Source: an uncultured Oscillospiraceae bacterium (GTDB taxonomy: Bacteria > Bacillota > Clostridia > Oscillospirales > Ruminococcaceae). Taken from it: DNA of 64,000 nt. Every line of letters begins with the position of its first letter. The first letter of the stretch is position 1. The position numbers and the translations under genes are program-made. Location of the stretch: positions 172,988 through 236,987 of the forward strand of contig CAJTNJ010000001.1 of NCBI GenBank assembly GCA_910577565.1. The letters are read 5' to 3'. Of this stretch, positions 27,779 through 37,492 are shown piece by piece. Under the pieces are notes generated by a model. It was not told the DNA's origin and did no database searches. It worked only from the letters and a program-made list of their open reading frames with translations.

Positions 27779-29806
27779 CTAATCTAAAGCGTCGTCTATT
27801 GCTTCAAGAAGCATCTGTCTTGCATTTTCAACACTTGTGTCTTTGAGTTGACAAGCAGCTTGAGTCTGATGCCCCCCTCCACCTAGCCGCTCCATTATTA
27901 CTTGTGCGTTTATATTGCCAAGCGATCTTGCGGTTATATTTGATGTACCGTTAATTTGATATATGACAAATGATGCATCAACACCAGTTATTCCAAGCAA
28001 TTCATCTGCGGCCTGTGGCGAAATCACCCTCATATCCTCAGTTTGAAAATCGCTTACTGCTATAGCACAGTTGCGGTAAATCTCTGAACCTGATACAATT
28101 CTTGTGCGCCGTTGATATGAATCTATGGTATTTGAAAATAGTTTTCTAACAGAAACTGTGTCTGCTCCAAGTCGCTTTAAATATGCTGCCGCTTCAAATG
28201 TTCTAACCCCTGCTTTGATAACAAAGTTTTTGGTGTCAAGCATTATTCCGGACAACATAGCCTCTGCCTCAATTGATCCCAAAATGCAATCATCACCAAA
28301 ATATTGTATGAGTTCACAAACAAGCTCTGATGCAGAAGAAGCATATGGTTCATGGTAGAATATAACTGCATTTTCAATATGGTTGACCATTTTTCTGTGA
28401 TGATCGATTACCACGACCATTTTACAGCGTTTATAAATCTCATCAGATTCCAAAAAATCCGGATTGTGCGTATCCACTATAATAAGCAATGTATTCGCAG
28501 ATATTTTGTCAACAGCATCTTTTGGGTGCAAAATCATGTCATAAAACCCTGCATCTTTAAGTCTCTCAAGCAGTTCTTTTGCAAGATTCTTTGTTGGATC
28601 AATTGCAATGAAGCTTTCTTTTCCAAGTTTTCTTACAGCAGACGCCAAACCTACAGCTGAACCAATGCTATCCAAATCACCGAATTTATGCCCCATGATT
28701 ATTACATTTTTAGATTCATCTATAAGTTCTCTTAAAGCATTTGCTACAACCCTTGCCTTAACACGCGTTCTTTTTTCAACATCTTTAGACATACCACCAT
28801 AAAAGTCAAACCCTGTTGATGTTTTAAGCGCCACCTGATCACCGCCTCGACCAAGTGCCATATCCAAAGCTTTGTGTGCATATAATTGACTTTCATATAA
28901 AGTTTCAGCATTCGAACCAACGCCCACAGACAAAGTCAAAATACTTCTCTCATGAGGCAACAACTCACGCACTTCATCCAATATTTTAAATTTTTCCTTA
29001 ACAACATTGTCTAAATGCCTTTGTTCCATAACGATTAAAAATTTATCTCGCGAAAGCCTTTGCATAAAGCCGGTTGACTCGCCCACAAAATCTTCAATTA
29101 TCTGGTCAATCTTCCCAATGATGGTTGATTTTTCACTCTCTTTTTTCCCTTCAAACACATCGTCATAATTATCAATCATAATATAAATTAACGAAGGTCG
29201 TGACAGCCGATATTCTTTTGCTAAAAAAATCAAATTTGTGTTGTCCTCAAAATACAATATATAAATTGCGGACTCATTTGAATATGTAGCATGAACTCTA
29301 AAATCTTTATTATTAAATGAAACTTGGACTCCAATTCTGCTACAAAAATCATTCAAAGGCTCTTTGCTTATATCTGAAAATTTTGTCCCTATGAATTCTT
29401 TACCATCAATCACATTTTCTTCAAAGCATTCATTATACCACAAAATGACTCCATCAACAGAGCAGGCAAGGACAGGTATTGGGAACTTGCAAAAATTATC
29501 TCTTCGGCCAGATCCTATTTCGTTTAGCAGTCTTTTCATTAATACCTTTTGTTCTCTTTTATAATTTAATGACATAAAAATGCCGCATATATCACAGACT
29601 AGCACGATAGGAATGACAATTAAAAAAGACCATATGTTAAAAAAAGCAACAACAATGCAAACTGCTGATAAAATCAATATAAGCAATATTATAAAAGATC
29701 TCATATTTAAATATGAACGATAGCTGGCATTAGAAACACTTTTAGCATTGTTAATGTCTTCTCTAAATTTTTTTTCTTTTTTCTCTTTGCGCTTACTACT
29801 AGACAT
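27779..29806 (-). CDS. gdpP: GdpP, cyclic-di-AMP phosphodiesterase (DHH/DHHA1, GGDEF-like)
   Basis: The product has about 675 residues. It is a membrane protein that hydrolyses c-di-AMP to pApA. A basic N-terminus is followed by two membrane spans (about 40-85), a PAS-like region (FPIPVLACSVDGVILWYNECFEE), a degenerate GGDEF domain (LSRPSLIYIMIDNYDDVF), then DHH motifs GHKFGDLDSIGSA, VDTHNP and VIDHHRK, and a DHHA1 domain ending in GGGGHQTQAA. Start ATG 29806 chosen; an in-frame GTG at 29821 is possible and neither has a strong ribosome site. The 3' 230 bp are duplicated just downstream (see pseudogene). Confidence 0.93.
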   Translation of the reverse strand: MSSSKRKEKKEKKFREDINNAKSVSNASYRSYLNMRSFIILLILILSAVCIVVAFFNIWSFLIVIPIVLVCDICGIFMSLNYKREQKVLMKRLLNEIGSGRRDNFCKFPIPVLACSVDGVILWYNECFEENVIDGKEFIGTKFSDISKEPLNDFCSRIGVQVSFNNKDFRVHATYSNESAIYILYFEDNTNLIFLAKEYRLSRPSLIYIMIDNYDDVFEGKKESEKSTIIGKIDQIIEDFVGESTGFMQRLSRDKFLIVMEQRHLDNVVKEKFKILDEVRELLPHERSILTLSVGVGSNAETLYESQLYAHKALDMALGRGGDQVALKTSTGFDFYGGMSKDVEKRTRVKARVVANALRELIDESKNVIIMGHKFGDLDSIGSAVGLASAVRKLGKESFIAIDPTKNLAKELLERLKDAGFYDMILHPKDAVDKISANTLLIIVDTHNPDFLESDEIYKRCKMVVVIDHHRKMVNHIENAVIFYHEPYASSASELVCELIQYFGDDCILGSIEAEAMLSGIMLDTKNFVIKAGVRTFEAAAYLKRLGADTVSVRKLFSNTIDSYQRRTRIVSGSEIYRNCAIAVSDFQTEDMRVISPQAADELLGITGVDASFVIYQINGTSNITARSLGNINAQVIMERLGGGGHQTQAACQLKDTSVENARQMLLEAIDDALD

Positions 29807-30020
29807 AACCCAAAAACACACCCTATCTAAATTTGCATATTTTAATCTATCTACAAATTTTAAGCATAAATTTTTTAAACAGTAAATGGCTGCCCAACAT
29901 AAACTTAAAAACTACTAAAATTTAATTTAACGATATTTTAAAATTTCAGGCTTATGATTTTATCTCAAATTTACTTAAAATAAATTTATATATTGTTTAG
30001 CAATTTCAAATATTATTCAA

Positions 30021-31820
30021 TTATACTTCCATGATAATCGGCAAGATCATTGGATTGCGCCTTGTTTTTCGGAATATGAAACTCGATAACTCTTCTTTGA
30101 TATCTGTTTTGTATAAAGTCCACTCATGAATATGATTTTTGGCACACTTATCAAAAACTCGCCTTACAAGCCTTCTGGCTTCGTCCAATAGCTCTTCTGA
30201 CTCTCTTACATATACAAAGCCTCTTGAAACAAGATCTGGTCCGCTAATTATCTGTCCGGTTTCACGATCAATTGTAGCTACAACTACTATGAGACCATCT
30301 TGTGACAATATCTTTCTGTCGCGCAGAACAATTGATCCAACATCTCCAACACCAAGTCCGTCAACAAATACGCAGCCAGCGGGAACGGTTCCACCAAAAT
30401 GTATGCCTTTTGAGTCGATTTCCACTACTTGACCAATATCTCCTATGACTATATTGCTAGCCGGGATCCCCATTGATATTGCAAGTTCCGCATGTGCTTT
30501 TAAATGTTTATATTCGCCATGAACGGGCATAAAATATTGTGGTTTTGTAAGTGATAACATCATTTTCAATTCATCTTGGCAAGCGTGCCCTGAGGTATGC
30601 ACTTCATACATTTTTTCATAAATCACCTTAGAGCCGAGTCTCATCAACTCATTTACAACATTTGTAACAAGTTTTTCGTTCCCTGGAATTGGAGATGCAG
30701 AAATTATGATAAAATCTTCACTTGAAATAGAAACTTTTTTATGAGTCCCCGCTGCCATTCTTGAAAGAGCACTCATAGGCTCTCCTTGGCTTCCGGTAGT
30801 AACTATTATAATTTGCTCTCTAGGATATCTTGATATAGCATCAATTGGTATCATAATTCCTTCAGGCACTTTAAGATATCCAAGCTCTACTGCCTTTTCA
30901 ACTACATTTTCCATACTTCGGCCGGATACTGCCACACGTCTATTATATTTAATTGCATTGTCGATAATTTGCTGAATTCTATGAATATTTGAAGAAAAAG
31001 ATGCGACTATAATCCGCCTATTTCCAGCTTCATTAAATAGTTTTTGAAAAGACTCACCAACCTGTCGCTCCGGTTTTGTATAACCCGGTCTTTCTGCATT
31101 GGTTGAATCTGCCATCAACAATAGAACTCCCCTACTGCCAAGTTCTGCAAAACGAGCAAGGTCGATCACATCACCTTCTATTGGGTTGTAATCTACTTTA
31201 AAGTCGCCCGTATGAACAATCACTCCGGCTGGAGTGTGAATTGCAAGACCAACAGCATCGGGTATTGAGTGGTTAACAGTTACCATCTCTACCGACATAC
31301 AACCAAATTTTATCATTTGTTTTGGTGCGCAAACATTTAACTGTGCTTTATTTAAAAGACCATGTTCTTTTAATTTTTCTTCAATCAGCCCAATTGTGAG
31401 GCGAGTCCCATATAGCGGAACTTTATACTTTTTCAAAAAAAACGGAACTCCGCCAATGTGGTCCTCATGTCCATGAGTTATAACAATACCTCTAAGCCGC
31501 TCGATATTTTTTTCAACATAAGTATAATCAGGCAAAACGAGATCTACTCCAAGCATTTCAGGATCTGGGAACCCCATACCACAATCAACGATAATCATGT
31601 CTTGGCCACATTCAAAACATGTCATATTTTTGCCGATTTCATTTAATCCACCAAGAGGAACTATTCTTATTGGTGTCCTTCTAACATTACGATTTGAAGT
31701 ATATTGTCTTCTCTTTTGGAACTGATTTTGCCTAACAACATGATTTTCACGCGAATTATGATTATAATTCGTTCTTCGATTCATTTTAATTGATTTTTCG
31801 TTTTCTTGATTCACAATCAT
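30021..31820 (-). CDS. rnj: RNase J family ribonuclease
   Basis: The product has 599 residues. It is a metallo-beta-lactamase/beta-CASP exo- and endoribonuclease central to RNA decay in Firmicutes. Catalytic metal motif THGHEDHIGG (115-124); further metal/active residues in HTGDFK, ADSTNAERPGYT, ATGSQGEPMSALSRMA-like TTGSQGEPMSALSRMA, and VHTSGHA; then VHGEYKHL. It has a basic, low-complexity N-terminal extension of about 48 residues (Arg/Asn rich) before RIVPLGGLNEIGKN, seen in some clostridial RNase J and perhaps used for RNA or partner binding. Start ATG with AGAAAGGAA. Confidence 0.95.
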   Translation of the reverse strand: MIVNQENEKSIKMNRRTNYNHNSRENHVVRQNQFQKRRQYTSNRNVRRTPIRIVPLGGLNEIGKNMTCFECGQDMIIVDCGMGFPDPEMLGVDLVLPDYTYVEKNIERLRGIVITHGHEDHIGGVPFFLKKYKVPLYGTRLTIGLIEEKLKEHGLLNKAQLNVCAPKQMIKFGCMSVEMVTVNHSIPDAVGLAIHTPAGVIVHTGDFKVDYNPIEGDVIDLARFAELGSRGVLLLMADSTNAERPGYTKPERQVGESFQKLFNEAGNRRIIVASFSSNIHRIQQIIDNAIKYNRRVAVSGRSMENVVEKAVELGYLKVPEGIMIPIDAISRYPREQIIIVTTGSQGEPMSALSRMAAGTHKKVSISSEDFIIISASPIPGNEKLVTNVVNELMRLGSKVIYEKMYEVHTSGHACQDELKMMLSLTKPQYFMPVHGEYKHLKAHAELAISMGIPASNIVIGDIGQVVEIDSKGIHFGGTVPAGCVFVDGLGVGDVGSIVLRDRKILSQDGLIVVVATIDRETGQIISGPDLVSRGFVYVRESEELLDEARRLVRRVFDKCAKNHIHEWTLYKTDIKEELSSFIFRKTRRNPMILPIIMEV

Positions 31821-32463
31821 TTTCCTTTCTAAATAATTAATAATAAATTTTAAAATAATCCAAAAATATCGTTTGCCGTAAACTAATTGAATGATTAATT
31901 AAAAATTAACATTTAAATTCTTTTAAAATAATATAAAACTATACAATACCCTAAACTTGAGGATATTTTTTATAAAATATAAACCGTACTTCATTTTAAA
32001 TCATAATAACTATTATATTTAAAATTTACATATTTTAATTCAAAATGTTATTTAATAAAATTAAAAAATATTATAAAAGTTTTATTATAAATTTATATAA
32101 TATAAGGGTAGTTCTATAGCAATAATTTATTTTATTTAAAAAATATTGGTAAAAATACAGCAAAAATTCACTTTATGATAAAAATATTTTAATGATAGCA
32201 CTCTAAATTTATTGATATAAGCATGCTAATCTATTTTATATAGAACTAAAATTAATTATAAATTCAAAATAATATAAAAACTCATTAATTTAAAAACAAT
32301 ATATAAAATATTATTTGAAAAAATTGCATATATAACTTTTGTTTTAAACACAAATAGAAGTTGTTAAAAAATCACATAACAACAGATAAAATTATTTAAC
32401 CGCTCAAAACACTTAAAATAAGTATAGTTCATATATTAAAAATTGTCAAGTTGAATGGGGTTT
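31821..32463. other. Very AT-rich gene-free spacer
   Basis: About 640 bp of extremely AT-rich sequence with dense stops in all six frames. I see no RNA motif, tRNA or protein remnant. It separates the RNase J start from a dead insertion sequence, so it may be an eroded promoter region plus decayed DNA. Confidence 0.6.
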
Positions 32464-33265
32464 ATGGAGTGCAAAAACTAAAGATATGGAAGAAAGTCAA
32501 TAAGAAAAGCAGAATTTTTAAGAAGATGAAAACGAAGCTTAAACTCTTAAAATTTCTTATAAGCGCACACAAAAATATGCATGACAATTTTAAAAGTTAT
32601 CTATTGAACGAAAAAAGCATTTTATATCGCCTCTGTAAAGCATCTATGTATTTACGAATATCAGAATTAATTCCTTTTACTCTAAAAGTATCACTTTTAT
32701 CTTTGAAATAACAATGCTTACTACTATAGCATACATTTTGATAGTTTGGATTTGCATAAGAATAATAATATTTTGATTTCGGCGCTTTCTCAGCTATATT
32801 TTGTATCCTTTTTTCATTTTTATCAAACGCGATATCATATCCTAATATTCCTCGGTTTTCTTGTTATAAATGTTATCAGATAATTTTTGTTTTTTTCTCT
32901 CTACATAACTGTAGAGTTTATCCATTTCTATTACTTCTTTAGAACCTTTTTCTTTTGTCTCAGACTTCTGTTCTTCTATTTTCTTATTTTAATTCTTTTA
33001 TCCAATTATATACTGTTGATTTATTTTCATTATTCTTCCTACTGATCTTCCACTGTTCTCTTCATAAAATATTTGTATTGTCTTCTTTTTTAACTCCTCA
33101 TTATAATTTAATTCTGTTATGAATTTTCTTCTGCACTTTTACACTAATGCTGCTGTTTACATTTCGGGTTTCCTGCTTTACATGCTTTTTCGTTCTCGCA
33201 TCTGAGCATTTTATATTTTCCATATATCTATTATATCTTATTACCTTTTATTTGGGCACTCTCCC
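32464..33265 (-). mobile_element. IS1-family element copy A, decayed
   Basis: About 800 bp. Read on the minus strand it starts with a terminal repeat like GGGAGAGTGCCCAAA (33265-33252) and ends near 32464-32480 with GGAGTGC as seen from the plus strand. In between are broken transposase pieces: NYNEELKKKTIQIFYEENSGRS (spaced), EMDKLYSYVERKKQK, YYSYANPNY and VKGINSDIRKYIDALQRR. These match in order the IS1 InsA helix-turn-helix, the InsB EMDELYS block and the EGxNSxxRxxxAxxxRKxK block, and they align with copies B and C in this window. Several stops and frameshifts make it inactive. A plus-strand reading frame of 86 codons at 32451-32711 is only its shadow. Confidence 0.8.
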
Positions 33266-33311
33266 TGTTTTTTAGATATTGCAATTTAAAATTATTTATG
33301 TTACAATTGTT

Positions 33312-33340
33312 TTGCAACTTTACTTTTAAAGATTTATAAT
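33312..33340 (+). promoter_or_regulatory. Predicted promoter of rpmE
   Basis: -35 TTGCAA (33312-33317), 17-bp spacer, perfect -10 TATAAT (33335-33340), 28 bp before the rpmE start. It begins about 47 bp after the end of IS1 copy A. Confidence 0.6.
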
Positions 33341-33367
33341 ATATTTAAGTTCGGGAGGTGACCGAAG

Positions 33368-33571
33368 ATGAAAAAAGGAATACATCCAAAATATGAACCA
33401 ACAACAATAACTTGTGCTTGTGGCAATGTTATTGAAACGCGTTCAACAAAAAAGGATATTAAAGTTGAAATATGTTCTAAATGTCATCCTTTCTTTACCG
33501 GAAGACAAAAATTAGTTGATACTGGTGGGCGTGTTGATAGATTTAATAAGCGTTTCAATCTTAATAAATAA
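33368..33571 (+). CDS. rpmE: Ribosomal protein bL31, zinc form
   Basis: The product has 67 residues. It opens MKKGIHPKYEPTTITCACGN, with the zinc-binding cysteines Cys16, Cys18, Cys36 and Cys39 (CxC...CxxC), the C+ type of bL31, followed by CHPFFTGRQKLVDTGGRVDRF, the conserved ribosome-binding end. Start ATG with GGGAGGTGA. It is monocistronic with its own promoter and a strong terminator. The zinc-free paralogue used under zinc limitation is not seen here. Confidence 0.98.
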   Translation: MKKGIHPKYEPTTITCACGNVIETRSTKKDIKVEICSKCHPFFTGRQKLVDTGGRVDRFNKRFNLNK

Positions 33572-33637
33572 TTATAGTTATTGCTTAATAAAAAATTAAT
33601 CTAAATAGAAATATTATGTTAATACGGATAATATCCG

Positions 33638-33688
33638 AAGCCACAAAAATGATGCCCTATATGGCAAAGTATCATTTTTGTGGCTTTT
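33638..33688 (+). terminator. Strong intrinsic terminator after rpmE
   Basis: A 16-bp stem, AAGCCACAAAAATGAT (33638-33653) with its complement ending at GTGGCTT (to 33686), has a loop holding a small GCC/GGC hairpin and ends in a T-run. It also lies between the convergent rpmE and prmA genes. Confidence 0.92.
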
Positions 33689-33714
33689 TAATATTAAAAA
33701 TTTATAAATTTAAT

Positions 33715-34638
33715 TTAATTTATTTTACAGCAAATTGCTATCCAATCATTTTTTTCTTTTATAGTTTTGACAATAAAATTTTCTGACCTGAGCTTGTCAA
33801 TTACATCATCTTTTTTTGATTTAATAATACCCGAACAAATCAAAAAGCTGTTTTTGTGCATAAATTGCTTAATATTATTTAACATATTAATAATTACATC
33901 AGCTACTATATTTGCGCATATAATATCAAATTTGCCAGATATGTTTTCGGTTAAATTACCACATATAAATTTATATGCGTCATTGCTTAAATCATTAAGT
34001 TTAGCATTTTCATTTGAAACTTTTACTGCAAGAGTATCTATGTCTACTCCTACGATTGATTTTGCCCCCAACATCAACGAGGCTATTGATAAAATACCAC
34101 TACCACACCCTATGTCAAGTATTTTACAGTCATGAGTGACTAAGTCTTCTAGCAACTCTACGCACATTTTTGTCGTTTCATGCATACCTGTTCCAAACGC
34201 CATGCCAGGATCTAGCACAACCTTAATATCACCTTCATTTAATTTGTAATTCTCCCACTTAGGACATATAACTATATTTTTACCAACTCGTATAGGATGA
34301 TAAAACTCTTTCCATTTATTTTTCCAATCGGTTGGTTTTGCTTTTATTGTTGTAATTTTATAACTTATATCTTGTTCTTTTAACTTGTTTTTTAAAAATT
34401 CAATTGATTTTTCTATATTTAAACTTTGATTAAAATAAATATGTAATACAGAAATATCGCGAGGCTTATTTTTGAGATTTTCATCAATCAAATCTATATG
34501 CGCAATTTCAATTATATCTTTTTCCATTTGGTTATAATCTTCTATATAAATTCCATCAGAGGTTATCATATGTGCTATAGCAGTTGCTTTTTCGGTTTCT
34601 TTTGATGGTATCTCTATTTTAATTTCAATAAAATTCAT
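33715..34638 (-). CDS. prmA: PrmA, ribosomal protein L11 methyltransferase
   Basis: The product has 307 residues and trimethylates ribosomal protein uL11. The N-terminal substrate-recognition domain (FIEIKIEIPSKETEKATAIA) is followed by a Rossmann methyltransferase with LDPGMAFGTGMHETTKMC, the SAM loop ILDIGCGSGILSIAS, VGVDIDTLAV, and the NIVADVI motif (the NxxA/N-I-x-A substrate pocket). The ATG overlaps the nnr stop by four bases (ATGA), so it is translationally coupled to it. Placement near dnaK-dnaJ is a common Firmicute arrangement. Confidence 0.95.
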   Translation of the reverse strand: MNFIEIKIEIPSKETEKATAIAHMITSDGIYIEDYNQMEKDIIEIAHIDLIDENLKNKPRDISVLHIYFNQSLNIEKSIEFLKNKLKEQDISYKITTIKAKPTDWKNKWKEFYHPIRVGKNIVICPKWENYKLNEGDIKVVLDPGMAFGTGMHETTKMCVELLEDLVTHDCKILDIGCGSGILSIASLMLGAKSIVGVDIDTLAVKVSNENAKLNDLSNDAYKFICGNLTENISGKFDIICANIVADVIINMLNNIKQFMHKNSFLICSGIIKSKKDDVIDKLRSENFIVKTIKEKNDWIAICCKIN

Positions 34639-36155
34639 AACTTCTCCTTTGAAAAATAAGCTTCTTTAAAAACCTTTGGTAAAATATCGCTTACACAACT
34701 AGCTGTTAGATCGCGACTGGTTCTGCTTGACTCTATTAAAATATCCGCAGCACGACCGTGAGTATAAATTGCATTTGATATAGCTTGTTGTATATTTGAG
34801 TGACATGGTATAAATGCGGCAATTATACCAGTTAAGATATCACCACTGCCACCCTTTGCAAGCCCTTCATTTCCACTTGTATTAACAAATTGATTTCCAT
34901 CAGGCAACGTTAATATTGTATGAGGACCTTTTAACACAATATAGCAGTTTAATTCAATTGATTTTTCTCTTGATAAATTAAACCTGTTTGACTCAACATC
35001 TTTTATTTCGCAATTGCAAATTCTTGCCATCTCACCTGGATGTGGTGTTATAACGGTAGGATATTTTCTTTCTTTGATTATATCAATCAATGACTCATCA
35101 TTTAAAAAGTATAAAGCGTCTGCGTCAAGAACAATAGACACATTACTTAATAAGACTTTCTTAACCAAATTTTTAACTATATCTTCACGAGATAAGCCGG
35201 GACCGCAGGCAATAACATCTATTTGTTCTGGTATATCCACATCATAGAGACAGCTGTCATTTTCATAACATTTTACATATGTTGCTTCCGGTATTATAGA
35301 TACTGCAGATGACCGTGAAATGTTTGGAATTGCTAGATTTAAAAGACCAATTCCAGATATAAAACATGATTTAGCAGAAATTATAGGAGCCCCCATCATA
35401 TATTTGCTTCCACCAACTATCAAAGCTTTACCTGCGCTACTTTTATTATCATTTGGATTCCTTTTAGTAAGAGTGCGTTTAAAATCGTCATGATTCCACG
35501 TTTGCTTTTTTATCTTAATATCTTCATCGTTTGGAAGTATACCAGCATCAACTACTAAGAGTTTTCCATAGTGAGATTTAGCAGGATATAAAAATGCACT
35601 GACTTTTGGATAACAAACAGTTATAGTATATGTTGCTCTAATCGCACCTTTACAAACTTCTCCATTTGCCGAAACACCACTTGGAATGTCTAATGATATT
35701 ATGTTTGCATTTGAATTGTTAATTTGATAAACTATTTTATCATAAGGAGCTTTTAGCTCTCCTTTAAATCCAATTCCAAACAAAGAGTCTATGATAAAGT
35801 CCGATTTTTCTATTTCATTAGATATCATTTCAAAACTTAAAAGTTTATATCCGTGCTTTTTATATAAATCTAGGTGATATTTGGCAGCGTCTTTAAAATC
35901 AGAGTCATTTGAAGCTATTATTAAATTTACATTATAGCCTAAATTTTTAAGTCTTCTTGCTACAACTATACCATCGCCACCGTTATTTCCACTACCGATA
36001 AACACACTTATATAATCACTTTTACTTACAATTTTTTCAATTTCATTTGTCATGGCTTGACCGGCATTTTCCATTAACATTTCATCGGCAACGCCTAAAA
36101 CATCAATGGTATATCTGTCGGCATTATACATCTCTTCTTTATCAAGAATTAGCAC
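34635..36155 (-). CDS. nnr: Bifunctional NAD(P)H-hydrate repair enzyme (epimerase/dehydratase)
   Basis: The product has 506 residues. The N-terminal YjeF domain (NAD(P)HX epimerase; GSGNNGGDGIVVARRL, residues about 55-70; DIPSGVSANGE) is fused to a C-terminal ADP-dependent (S)-NAD(P)H-hydrate dehydratase of the ribokinase-like fold (GKALIVGGSKYMMGAP, TPHPGEMARI, KGGSGDILTGIIAAF). It repairs hydrated nicotinamide cofactors. Start ATG with AAAGGGG just upstream. It follows dnaJ on the minus strand, separated from it by a terminator, and is coupled to prmA. Confidence 0.95.
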   Translation of the reverse strand: MLILDKEEMYNADRYTIDVLGVADEMLMENAGQAMTNEIEKIVSKSDYISVFIGSGNNGGDGIVVARRLKNLGYNVNLIIASNDSDFKDAAKYHLDLYKKHGYKLLSFEMISNEIEKSDFIIDSLFGIGFKGELKAPYDKIVYQINNSNANIISLDIPSGVSANGEVCKGAIRATYTITVCYPKVSAFLYPAKSHYGKLLVVDAGILPNDEDIKIKKQTWNHDDFKRTLTKRNPNDNKSSAGKALIVGGSKYMMGAPIISAKSCFISGIGLLNLAIPNISRSSAVSIIPEATYVKCYENDSCLYDVDIPEQIDVIACGPGLSREDIVKNLVKKVLLSNVSIVLDADALYFLNDESLIDIIKERKYPTVITPHPGEMARICNCEIKDVESNRFNLSREKSIELNCYIVLKGPHTILTLPDGNQFVNTSGNEGLAKGGSGDILTGIIAAFIPCHSNIQQAISNAIYTHGRAADILIESSRTSRDLTASCVSDILPKVFKEAYFSKEKL

Positions 36156-36210
36156 ATTTAATCACCCCTTTAATATATTAAGTATATATTTAATATTTGA
36201 AATAATCAAC

Positions 36211-36258
36211 AAAAAAGCCTCACTAATTTTAATCGTTAAGTTAAATTTAGTGAGGTTT
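36211..36258 (-). terminator. Intrinsic terminator of the hrcA-dnaJ operon
   Basis: On the minus strand AACCTCACTAAATT pairs with AATTAGTGAGGCTT, followed by a T-run (plus-strand A-run 36210-36215). It begins just after the dnaJ stop at 36265. Confidence 0.88.
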
Positions 36259-36264
36259 TATTTA

Positions 36265-37401
36265 TTAAAACATATCTTTTAGCTTATCAAAGAAACTTTT
36301 TCTTTTGTGATAATTTTTCTCGTTTAAGCTATTATCGAATTCATTTATTAACGCCTTTTGCTTATCAGTTAAATTGCGAGGCACTTCCACAATTGCATTT
36401 ACAAGCATATCACCTCTGCTATGAGAATGCAGCCTTTGAACTCCTTTGCCTTTTAGCCTAAAAGTAGTACCCGGCTGTGTTCCTTCGGCAACATGATATT
36501 TAACTTTGCCGTCTATTGTAGGTACAATAACATCTGCTCCGTTAACTGCTTGCGCATAGGTTATTGGTATCTCGCACATTATGTTAAAACCATTTCTTTT
36601 AAAAATTGGATCGGGTCTTACGGTAATGGCTATATTTAAATCTCCATAAGGACCGCCATTAGAGCCTGCATTACCTTTGCCGGAAACTAAAAGTGTTTGA
36701 CCATCATCTATTCCTGCAGGTATATCTATTTTTATTTTTTCTGTCTTTGATTTTTTACCTGTTCCTCTACAATCCGGACAAGGTCTTTCAATAATTTTAC
36801 CTTTTCCTTTACACTTTGAGCATGTTCTTGCAGATGTCATAATTCCAAAAGGTGTGCGTTGTTGCATTTTTACCTGTCCTGTTCCATGACATTCGGAACA
36901 AGTCATTAGTTTTGTACCCGGAGCACTACCGGAGCCATGGCAAGTATCACATACGTCATTTTTTGTAATGCTTATTTCTTTACTTACACCTTTGCAAGCT
37001 TCCAAAAATGAAATGGTAACGCTAGCATATGTGTCATGACCTCGTCTTGGCGTATTTGGGTTAGAATGACGTGTACCACCAAACCCACCAAATACGCTGT
37101 CAAAAATATCACCAAGATCAACGTCAAATCCGGCTCCACCATAAGCACCACCAGCTCCGCCACTAAAGTTAGGATCAACTCCAGCATGGCCAAATTGGTC
37201 ATAATTGGTTCGCTTATCTTTGTCGCTGAGCACATCATATGCTTCGCTTATTTCTTTAAATTTTGCCTCTGCATTTTTGTCATTAGGATGTAAGTCAGGA
37301 TGATATTTTTTAGCCAATTTACGATATGCTTTTTTGATATCATCATCTGAGGCACCCTTTGAAAGACCAAGCACCTCATAATAGTCTCGTTTATTTGCCA
37401 A
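36265..37401 (-). CDS. dnaJ: DnaJ, Hsp40 co-chaperone
   Basis: The product has 378 residues. J domain with the HPD tripeptide (KKYHPDLHP), Gly/Phe-rich linker (GGAGGAYGGAGFDVDLGDIFD), and a zinc domain with four CxxCxGxG repeats (CDTCHGSG, CSECHGTG, CSKCKGKG, CPDCRGTG), then the C-terminal peptide-binding domains. It stimulates DnaK ATPase. I chose TTG at 37401 because a GGAGGA site sits right upstream and the protein then starts at ANKRDYYEVLGLS; the frame is open 15 codons further, but that stretch has no site. Last gene of the heat-shock cluster. Confidence 0.96.
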   Translation of the reverse strand: MANKRDYYEVLGLSKGASDDDIKKAYRKLAKKYHPDLHPNDKNAEAKFKEISEAYDVLSDKDKRTNYDQFGHAGVDPNFSGGAGGAYGGAGFDVDLGDIFDSVFGGFGGTRHSNPNTPRRGHDTYASVTISFLEACKGVSKEISITKNDVCDTCHGSGSAPGTKLMTCSECHGTGQVKMQQRTPFGIMTSARTCSKCKGKGKIIERPCPDCRGTGKKSKTEKIKIDIPAGIDDGQTLLVSGKGNAGSNGGPYGDLNIAITVRPDPIFKRNGFNIMCEIPITYAQAVNGADVIVPTIDGKVKYHVAEGTQPGTTFRLKGKGVQRLHSHSRGDMLVNAIVEVPRNLTDKQKALINEFDNSLNEKNYHKRKSFFDKLKDMF

Positions 37402-37492
37402 AATCGATTCCTCCAAAACCGCAAATAGGAAACAAAGGTATTGCAAACTACCATTGTTTCCCGATGCGTATAGTTAATAAAATTATTTATTA

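Noticed and set aside
32451..32711. 86-codon plus-strand open frame
   Set aside because: It is the complement of the IS1-like transposase C-terminal remnant (VKGINSDIRKYIDALQRR on the minus strand); no ribosome site.
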